From positions 19,439,318 through 19,503,317 of the forward strand of contig NC_087070.1 of NCBI RefSeq assembly GCF_963678635.1: a stretch of 64,000 bases of DNA, read 5' to 3'. The notes beneath the pieces were generated by a model. That model was not told where the DNA came from. It worked only from the letters and a program-made list of their open reading frames with translations, and searched no databases. Positions 57,120 through 64,000 of this stretch are shown piece by piece (the stretch's first letter is position 1; every line of letters begins with the position of its first letter). The position numbers and the translations under genes are program-made. The stretch comes from Symsagittifera roscoffensis (Eukaryota; Xenacoelomorpha; Acoela; Convolutidae).

Positions 57120-58055
57120 GAGGTTCCTAGTTCCATTAAGGTTTTCATTGTGTATGACGGTCGAATTTAAACTGTTATTTCGCGTATCGGGTAAAAATGT
57201 ATTGTAGTTTAATGGTGTTGCATCAATGGATAATGGTATTACCCTTACATAATCTCTTACATAAGATATTGTACTTATTGCCTGACTTGAGATTGATTGT
57301 GGGATATTTATGAATGCATAATGACACCATTCGGGGTCCCAAACGTAGTCTGATTGTTCTGTGATGGCGGTATCATCGTTTGAATTTTGGGGTCTGAAAT
57401 TTTTTCTTGCTTGTGAAATTAAATCTATATTATGTGTGAAATAATCTATTATAAACCATGCCAAAATTTTTTGTAAGTCATGTTTTGTATGTTGTGAAAC
57501 TTCATCTTTAGTGAAATTTTCTTTAATTATATGTAGAAAAGTTGAAAATAGTGTGATTTCATGTCGTACCTTTATATGTTTGGATGTCTCATTCTGTGAG
57601 ATATGCGGGATTGGGTTTTCGTTTTCTAATATTGAAATATAACTATATAATATTGCAAAAACTTCATTAGTAAATATGGAGTTTGCTCTTTGTGCGTTAT
57701 GATATTGTATGCTTTTTATATATTCTGAGAATACTTTTGAAAATTCTAAATCAAGATCGTCTGTTTGAATTACATATTTGCGGTGATTCGGGTTTGGTGA
57801 GCTGAATTCTATTGTGTAGATTCCGTATTGTTGTGTTAAGTTACTTATATCTTTCAGATAGTGATCAATAATCTGTCTTTTTATTTTTACATCTGGGAAC
57901 TCTGTTTTACATGGGCTAATTCCGGGTTCAAACAAATATAGGAGGAAATTCTTGCAAAGATCATGTTGTCCTCTATTATCGGGTGCATCTACTAGGAAGG
58001 GGTAGATATCGTCATCGTCTGGACTATCTTCACTTGGGGTGTGTGTTTGGCTCAT
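56004..58055 (-). CDS. gag: Gag N-terminal and capsid region
   Basis: An open frame from ATG at 58055. The N-terminus is acidic (SEDSPDDDDIYPFL). A Q/N/P-rich central linker (roughly residues 300-540) follows. The C-terminal capsid-like part has PLMVFTGTDPEYSVEGYLNA and DGAAQTWFSVLPIEIKS, the hallmark region of retrotransposon Gag. The genuine reading ends at about 56041, where a tandem duplication joins it back to an earlier part of gag and the frame ends in 12 unrelated residues. Structural protein of the particle by family knowledge. No signal peptide is seen. Confidence 0.85.
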   Translation of the reverse strand: MSQTHTPSEDSPDDDDIYPFLVDAPDNRGQHDLCKNFLLYLFEPGISPCKTEFPDVKIKRQIIDHYLKDISNLTQQYGIYTIEFSSPNPNHRKYVIQTDDLDLEFSKVFSEYIKSIQYHNAQRANSIFTNEVFAILYSYISILENENPIPHISQNETSKHIKVRHEITLFSTFLHIIKENFTKDEVSQHTKHDLQKILAWFIIDYFTHNIDLISQARKNFRPQNSNDDTAITEQSDYVWDPEWCHYAFINIPQSISSQAISTISYVRDYVRVIPLSIDATPLNYNTFLPDTRNNSLNSTVIHNENLNGTRNLTQQDIQTPSHFINEEIVQPTITQQSISPIRPNLTTPRNTNTSLAQVTLQSTVKLSVAPKYSQMDYQTYKPMTIPSKTRRTFTRNTFAEHNYNYAHSSKTNYPPRKNNNNQIRSRYWDNPMATTNSVNFQTNSHPPQDRSENYPFFQQNKNKKQASHQTDYLSSDDDYLQPDIFAPYTQEYRGQGVQKPYTYHRIFSPHPTDTQNQQPIQMQNPINTQSFQQIQPQNPMITHSYQPTQMQNEIPLPYYLQQHEITKNQLSNFSQMPNAAESLQMTMNSYLMGGSSITSNKPLMVFTGTDPEYSVEGYLNAVTANLILNIGPELINTPLHQNWIHRCTALIQPTLDGAAQTWFSVLPIEIKSLNKIFKHHHTS

Positions 58056-58110
58056 TTTTTTGTTTAATGACTGTTAATAGGTAATTATCGATGTGTCTAA
58101 TTGGTTGATT

Positions 58111-58497
58111 TCAATTACACAAGTGTACTGATTTGTGTTTATATTGCTTTTTTATTCTTCTTTTTCCTCTTTTTGATGAATTTGAAGTTGTTTCTGAGTC
58201 GGAAAAATATAATTGATCGTGAATAGGGCAATTTTTATCAATGGATTCTTTTAATTTATAAAGTTCGTCTAAATTGCTGACTTCTGATTCTGAGAATGCG
58301 TTTCTATTTTTGGAAAATCTTTTTCGTGTTATTTGTCTTTGTTTAGTTATTATTTTCCTTTTTAGTGTTTGTCGTTTTGTTCTGATACATCCAACTGTTT
58401 GTGTGTGTGGTGTGATTACAAGGTCGTATTTTTTGTTATCTATTTCACAGTTGTGCAAAACGATTGTTTGTTTGTTTCCTAGATTTTTAAATGACAT
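58111..58497 (-). CDS. Small basic ORF upstream of gag
   Basis: 128 residues from the first ATG (58497), and the open frame extends eight codons further up. The middle is strongly basic (RQTLKRKIITKQRQITRKRF), followed by an acidic/serine patch and a second basic cluster (KRGKRRIKKQYKHK) near the C-terminus. This looks like nuclear-localisation or RNA-binding clusters. No family is recognised. It ends about 55 bp before the gag start and is in the sense direction of the element. It could be a Tat/Rev-like accessory protein or the N-terminal part of gag after splicing. Both are speculation. Confidence 0.55.
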   Translation of the reverse strand: MSFKNLGNKQTIVLHNCEIDNKKYDLVITPHTQTVGCIRTKRQTLKRKIITKQRQITRKRFSKNRNAFSESEVSNLDELYKLKESIDKNCPIHDQLYFSDSETTSNSSKRGKRRIKKQYKHKSVHLCN

Positions 58498-58521
58498 AAG
58501 GTTTAGGATTGACGGATGCAA

Positions 58522-59731
58522 AAAGTTGTTAGATGATTTCTATTTTCTTAAATTGTTAGTCCTTACGATTTTTTGGTTAGCTTAACCTGGGTCTATTTGT
58601 TCAGGGTTGGAGAGAAAAGTATATCGATTCCGAAGAATGATTTTTTACTTTCTCGTGGCTAGTATAAGCTAAGGTGTTAACTTACTTAATCTTACTTAGG
58701 GGTAGTGATTGTGTTCAAGGGTTGGAGAATAGTAAATCTATCCACAAGGTTCAGGTATAATTAGAACGCGAGTAGTTCGTTAGATACTATTTTAAACTTA
58801 CTAAGTCTAAGATTTATCCTGGGTCTGGTAAGAGGAGGGTTCAAGTGAAGGATGAATAACCGAAGTTCTTCACTGTTTATCCTAATTTGAATGATTAGTT
58901 TTGTTCAAAAATTTCTATTAGTCTTGGGTTTTTTGAAAGGGTTGGATAGTGAATCGACGTTTGAGGTCGTTAGACACTAGCTAAGTGGGTGGGGGAGAAC
59001 AAAATTGTTCTTTTTGATCCAAGGATAGGCCTTGATGATCAAGTTTTTTAAATTTAATTAAATAGAAAATTAATTAAGATCCATGGATAAGCCTTGATGA
59101 TCTGATTTTAAAATTAAGTGAATTTAAGTTTAAAATGGTTTAAATTTATTTAAGAAAAGATTTAGTATTTTAATGATATTAGTGAGCTTATGATTGCTGT
59201 TATGTTTTAGGTGATGAAGCTGGGACAACTGATGATTTTATGATTACTAACAGTTTATTGTCATGCTACTAATTTTTGTTTTGATTTTCAATAAATATTT
59301 TCCAAACATGTTTTATAGAATACTGCAGAATTTTAGAAAAACGATCTGAGATCTTTTTATCAATCGTTATTGTATATTAATATTTTGTTTAGCGCCTGAA
59401 ATGATCATGAAGATTGACTTCAAGATTTAAGTTTGCAAATGAAAATCTAAATTCATTGCTAATAAAATTCTAAATTTAAAAGTTTGTGTTGGCTTTTGCC
59501 GTACTATCATATAACTATTTGGTAAGTTTCTACTTTGTCGTATGTCGTCTCTGGTTGGTTCGAGGTCTTCTTCCAATTCCGGGTAGTTCTATTATCGTTC
59601 GGAATATTGGCTCTGATCTATTGAGTCGTAGAGACATTTCGATTAAATTATCGTCGTGTAATATTTTAAAAATGTTTTGTCTAAATTCTAATCTATTTTT
59701 GGTTAATTCTAAGCTATTAAGGTCTTGTTTG
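58522..59731 (-). other. 5' leader of the 22-kb element
   Basis: About 1.2 kb without a coding frame lies between the primer site and the first ORF. It holds a ~62-bp direct repeat (GATCCAAGGATAGGCCTTGA at about 59019 and GATCCATGGATAAGCCTTGA at about 59081). It also has three scattered GGGTTGGA motifs (about 58603, 58720, 58940). Packaging or splicing signals are likely to be here, but none is identified. Confidence 0.6.
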
Positions 59732-59749
59732 AGACTTATGGTCGCACCA
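59732..59749 (-). promoter_or_regulatory. Primer-binding site of the 22-kb element
   Basis: On the minus strand, two bases after the LTR's terminal CA, the sequence reads TGGTGCGACCATAAGTCT. The initial TGG complements a tRNA CCA end. I could not match the remainder to a specific tRNA from memory. Confidence 0.75.
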
Positions 59750-59751
59750 GA

Positions 59752-60162
59752 TGAGTTATAACCGATGGTCTTAACTCATAGAGTAATTTCGGATAGGGTA
59801 CACCGTCTGCTCGTCACGCTATCTTATTTTCGGCCGGATAGATTGGTGCAACTTCTTAGTCTAATACCGATCCTAATCTTACTCTTATACTATTCTAGTC
59901 TCAGGTTGTTTAACTAGTCTCTGCTAGGCTCAATAGATCTAGGGTATACTGGTTTATTGCGGCTGCTGAAGTTCTCTTGGAGAGGCAACTAATTTCTAAG
60001 TTAAATTCAAATCTCTCTGGTGCTGAAATTACAAGTAATTTCAGCACTTACAAATAAGTGGGTTGTTAGTTAGATGGATCATGATTGGTTAATATTAAAT
60101 ACTTTACAGTGGTAAAATATCTAATTTATCCAATCATAAAATGTAGTTTAGATCAGGTTCCA
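59752..60162 (-). repeat. 5' LTR of the 22-kb element
   Basis: Same length as the 3' LTR, with three substitutions noticed (C to T near 59772, C to G near 59845, C to T near 60094). It should carry the promoter for the minus-strand transcript. I do not see a convincing TATA box position to commit to. Confidence 0.9.
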
Positions 60163-60650
60163 ATTTTGTCGACCTTTTCTCTCCCAAAAAACTAAGAGAC
60201 GGTTTTGGCCAAATTTTCTGCGGACAAAATTTTAAAAATACCGGATAAAAAGCGACCGCAAAATCACATTTTTTGGTGCGCGCTTCCCCCCGCCAAATAT
60301 TAGCGCCAAAACTTAAGGGTCCGTCAAAAATTAATAACTCAAAATCTTAAGAAGGGAGCTGTGTGAATCAGCAGGGGGTCGAATAATTGAGGGGGCGGGC
60401 GTCCACACCCCATAAATCCGCTACTGTTTTAAATATAAGTAGTAATTGACCTTTTCCATGCCCTAGTAATTTTTTCCAGAAAACTATCCTCGCCGATTTT
60501 TTTTTATTACTTACACTTATTTTGAAAAAAGCGCATCTTCTGATTCTAATCCACCTTAAAAAAATTTTTGTTCCAGCTTAATTTATTGAATCATTGCTAT
60601 TTTTAAAACCAAACCTCAAGCGGTTCCCGGATTGATCTTGCAGAGAAAAT
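60163..60650. other. Right flank of the 22-kb element
   Basis: Host sequence begins with the ATTT target duplication. No gene is seen. Short GC-richer runs occur near 60280-60420. Confidence 0.45.
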
Positions 60651-60791
60651 CAGTACTGTTGCAGTACTGTTAAAGTAAAAAAACAGTACTGTTACAGTAC
60701 TGCGCCAGCGTCAATTTATCTCTGATCAGAGATAAATTAGCGATAAAAAACAGCACTGTTACAGAGATAAATCAGCTCTGTAACAGCACTG
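60651..60791. repeat. Cluster of palindromes and inverted repeats
   Basis: It holds repeated CAGTACTGTT(G/A)CAGTACTG units at 60651 and 60683. A perfect 26-bp palindrome centred on TGATCA lies at 60713-60738. Next comes a stem of CAGCACTGTTACAGAG pairing 15 of 16 with CTCTGTAACAGCACTG across a 9-nt loop (about 60751-60791). No ORF is present. Confidence 0.85.
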
Positions 60792-62857
60792 AAAATTGCA
60801 AAAATGGCACTAAAAATCAAAAGAAGTTGTGAAAAATTGGGAAAATTGCAAAGGCAGCACAGAGAATGAATTTGAAACATTTGCCGTTTTTTAACCGAAA
60901 CTTACCCTTTTCAGGCTAATTTAGTTATATATACAAGCAGTCAAGTATAGTGCCGTGCAAATTTTGCACCCGGAGAGTTTCAAAAAACCTTTTTTTTCAG
61001 TATGGTAAAAATTGAATTGTCAGACTTTCGTTTGACTGCTGAAGTTTTTCCGACATCACTTTTTGTCATATGCTTTAAACAAGTATCATGGATGGCAGTT
61101 ACAAAGGTTGTTCTTTGCTGTTGCAGGGGGACTTGAAATTTTTCAAGTTTTAAAAAAAAACTTTTTTTTTCGGCTCAACTGGTTTCTGCTTGAAGGTTGT
61201 CGGCTTTTTCCGCTTCATAAAATTGGTTCCGATACTAATTTTCAAGTCAAATGTCTCGCTTTGCAATTTTGTTTAGAATTGCTTTTTGAAAAAAGCAGGT
61301 ATTATGAAAACGCATGTGATTGGGCTTCTTATTTCTTTTTTTGAGACGCTTTGGGATTTAAAAAAAAACGTTTTGCAAATTTCTTTGTTTTTCTCAAAAA
61401 CTACTTTACCGATTTTCAATATAGAGGTATCATGGCCTACACTCCTATGTGCCTGCATAATCCTTGAGTATATTTTCTACTTTATCCTTCTGGAACCATT
61501 TGACCATTTTTTTTGAGAAACTATCAAAATCCGAAACTTTAAGAGAGAAATTGAATGAGTTTAGGAAGACTCCCCTGCATAAATGGCTACGCCCAAATTT
61601 TTCCTATAATCAAAATGAAATTTGAACGTCAGACTTAAAAAAACTAAAATTAAAGTTTTAATGGATATTTACTGTTCGTGTCATAGTTAATTAACATCCT
61701 GAAAAATAAAAAAAGTTTCCATTTAATGCTACTTAATTTCCAATTTTTAAACACTTTTTATTTTAACTTCATATAACTTTTTTTACTTTGTAAATTGATA
61801 ATGGTTTTGTGGAAAACAACCCATACTATTGGTTGGAGTGGTAGTCCCTAATTATATTATAAATCCTTTACTAGTACCTCGATTAAATTAGCTCAAGCTA
61901 TGACTTGACATTTCTGGTTCTGTCTTGATTCAATAATGTAGTTTGAGTCCATTTCATGAATGGCCATAGATGAACATTGATAAAATAGTCTTGAACAATG
62001 AGAAATTCATGGATGCAAAAAATTTGATTGATCTACTACACATTTCTCAATTGCAGTGTAAAAATGGATTTCACGCAAAACTGGGAGTATATTTAAAAGA
62101 CACTGCAAGTCAAAAGTTGAGCTAAGATTTTCAAAGCGATTTTTGTTGGTACCTAGAAGTTTTGTTGGATTTTTAAAATTCAACTGGAAATCTTTTTAAA
62201 ATAATTATTTTATCGATATTGATTGTTGAACAAGAAAAAGAATTTCAAGAGATGGTTTAAATTTGGACCTGATGAGATGAAATTTACCAACAAAATGTTT
62301 TTTTTTTCACAGAAAACGGGGTTGTTTCTAAAGTATTAAAGCTTTGGTAGAAAATTTTAGTCGCAGACTGACCATTTTAGTCTTTCGAAGATTCATTTCG
62401 TGAACTTTGAAGATTCATTTAAAACACGCTGGTTGAATTTTTATTTCAGAAAAATTGATTAAAATTTCAGTCTATGAGACCTCAAAATTGAAACTATTAA
62501 TGGTTGGTTGTTTCTAGGTCTTATAAAGCAATTGTTTGTATCTCCAATAATTTTCTCTCACTGAGAAAGTTGCATGAAAAGTTGAATAAAAAATCTGCTC
62601 AATGGGTTTCTTTGGTTGGAATGTTTCGAACTGCATCTAAGAGCAAGTCTTTTGCTTCTTTTATAAAAAACGATAATTTTTCTCTAAAAAACTTTATAAA
62701 AAATATATCATGTCGGCAAGTTCAAACAATGTTCCATTTTCGGTTCAACCGTGTTATTAATCCGCCTAAACCATTTACTATAGAATGTCAACTTGACCAT
62801 ATATAGCGTTGAGAATGAATAAAGTACCAAATGTTTAATTTAAGCAAACCACAGAAG
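60792..62857. other. Non-coding stretch
   Basis: No gene, RNA or bounded repeat is supported. The open frames are short and lysine/phenylalanine-rich, as expected by chance in AT-rich DNA. Confidence 0.5.
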
Positions 62858-63064
62858 CATTACGAAGCCAAACTGTGCATTTTGTGAATTTGTAAGCGGA
62901 TTCCGCGACAAAGACGATCCCTTTGCTCTTCTTTTGTTCTATCATTTTCGTTGATCGTTCCGACAAAAATTTTACCCAGTTTAAAGGCTTCAATCTCTAT
63001 GGAATTACAAACCTGCCGACACAAAATTCTGCACCTATCCAGTGCAGAGTTTGGTCTCGTAATG
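62858..63064 (-). mobile_element. MITE-like element, copy 3
   Basis: The terminal inverted repeats (CATTACGAAGCC... and ...GGTCTCGTAATG) and the GCGGATTCCGCGACAAAGAC block match the other two copies. The tRNA-like segment sits at the right end (CACCTATCCAGTGCAGAG, reverse complement of copy 1), so the orientation is opposite to copy 1. Confidence 0.6.
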
Positions 63065-64000
63065 AAAAATTATGACGTTTTGCCAGCAAAATTAATGTCT
63101 GAAAAACCAATTATATATTACCCCTACATCGATTGGCGGAACTTGCAATTTTTCAGAAGAAATAAAATTAGGCAAGTTGCTGGGCGAGTGTAAAACTGAT
63201 TTAAGAAATGATCATGAATAATTTCAATGAGCATTCAAAAAATTAAATTGAGGTTTTCATGTAACAAAATTTAGATTTGCGTGTAATTTGTCAACAAATT
63301 TTTTTTTGTTGTAATTTCAAATCAATTTGATGACATGAATTTGACCCCAAATCATCTTTTCACTTTTAATTTACATATCATCTCATCCCCTTAGTCAGTT
63401 GCAACCTATTTAGAAAAACAATCAGCAGTTGGAAAAAACCAATTCATAAAAAGTCTGCTTGTCTCGGGTTGAAACCCTAATTATTCAAAAATGATTTAAA
63501 AAGACTATTGTATTTTGAGTAAATATATACGTGAAAGAATTGAACTTTTTGTTATGTTTTGAAATATGTAACTCACTCATCAAAAATGATCCAATGTACT
63601 CAGAAAAGTATTTTTGTTCTCTTAAAATAGTAAAATACTTGAAAACCTTGAAAACGGTCTATCAAAATTCTTGTATTAATCTTTTAAAAATCTCTTGAAA
63701 TATTAAAATTCATCCCGCCAGCAAGTATTATCTCAATCGTTCCACTCTAGCCAATCTTATCACTTAGATCATGAACATTTGTCAGCCAATCAAAAATCTT
63801 TAAGTGATCGATTTTTTGAACAAGACTACCCGGGTCGAGATCCCGCTCAAAAATCGCCGAAGATTTGGACGTTTTTAACAATTTTCCTGCAAGATTTGGG
63901 CGGTTTGGGAGTTTTTTTTTTGGAAAAACCGGTCAAACAGCTCAAATCTTGTTTTAAAAATTGCTCAAAAGCCGCTTATTTCTTGCGGCGGTTTTTGAAC
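63065..64000. other. Non-coding stretch to the window end
   Basis: No supported gene is seen. The AACAAGACTACCCGGGTCGAGAT block near 63820 may be the reverse-strand end of a dispersed repeat (compare GACCCGGGT near 34176), cut by the window. Confidence 0.4.

Larger units (their letters stand above)
38028..60162 (-). mobile_element. 22.1-kb env-bearing Ty3/gypsy-like LTR retroelement
   Basis: Two 411-bp LTRs in direct orientation (38028-38438 and 59752-60162, three differences seen) enclose all the minus-strand ORFs between them. The target duplication is ATTT at 38024-38027 and 60163-60166. A primer-binding site lies two bases inside the 5' LTR. Gene order along the sense strand is basic ORF, gag, knuckle/protease, RT-RNase H, integrase, two accessory frames, envelope-like glycoprotein, and a 604-residue ORF. 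It is about twice or more the length of ordinary LTR elements. Two internal tandem duplications account for about 3.3 kb. Few disabling mutations and the nearly identical LTRs indicate a recent insertion just downstream of the methyltransferase gene. Confidence 0.85.

Noticed and set aside
61063..61516. Two short Phe/Leu-rich frames near 61-61.5 kb.
   Set aside because: They have no domain, no splice context and overlap a frame on the other strand, so there is no support as genes.

Overview
This is an AT-rich metazoan nuclear window dominated by transposable elements. Intron-containing genes with consensus GT-AG splice sites, a methyltransferase of an animal family, LTR and LINE retroelements and tRNA-derived repeats all point to an invertebrate-type animal genome. 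I cannot name the species. There is no bacterial gene organisation, operon or CRISPR.

Layout. (1) 1-15466: two near-identical 3-kb direct repeats (1-3000 and 12466-15466) flank a 9.4-kb stretch holding a six-exon minus-strand gene for a 328-residue coiled-coil protein. Its introns carry a solo LTR, a small inverted-repeat element and a ~625-bp tandem repeat. (2) 15467-18668: a diverged partial copy of the same repeat, interrupted by a 2.8-kb insertion with a 12-bp target duplication. The insertion contains a frameshifted LINE reverse transcriptase, 70-bp and ~29-bp GC-rich tandem repeats and an inverted piece of the 3-kb repeat. (3) 18669-23060: mostly non-coding, with a CT microsatellite and a tRNA-like repeat head. 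(4) 23061-28330: a decayed plus-strand Ty3/gypsy element with a tRNA-Ser-type primer site. (5) 30280-32850: a second, more decayed Ty3/gypsy pol on the minus strand. (6) 34271-36016: a three-exon NNMT/PNMT-like methyltransferase gene. (7) 35831-38908: a 1,539-bp tandem duplication copying the 3' end of that gene together with an LTR and 470 bp of retroelement. (8) 38028-60162: the main object, a ~22.1-kb minus-strand LTR retroelement with 411-bp LTRs, a 4-bp ATTT target duplication and a primer-binding site. (9) 60163-64000: non-coding, with a cluster of palindromes and one more inverted-repeat element.

The 22-kb element reads, in its own sense direction: LTR, primer site, 1.2-kb leader, small basic ORF, gag, CCHC knuckle with an Arg/Asn-rich domain, aspartic protease, RT-RNase H, integrase, spacer, two-membrane-segment mini-ORF, Pro/Ser/Thr-rich ORF lacking methionine, envelope-like glycoprotein with its anchor in an overlapping frame, a 604-residue ORF of unknown function starting with an ATGA overlap, a 1.6-kb 3' region and an LTR. 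It is broken by a few nonsense codons, single-base frameshifts and two internal tandem duplications (offsets 2,273 and 987 bp). It is therefore probably a young but defective copy of a large, retrovirus-like Ty3/gypsy lineage with several accessory genes.

All calls come from reading the sequence. Family names rest on motif recognition, and no database search was run.
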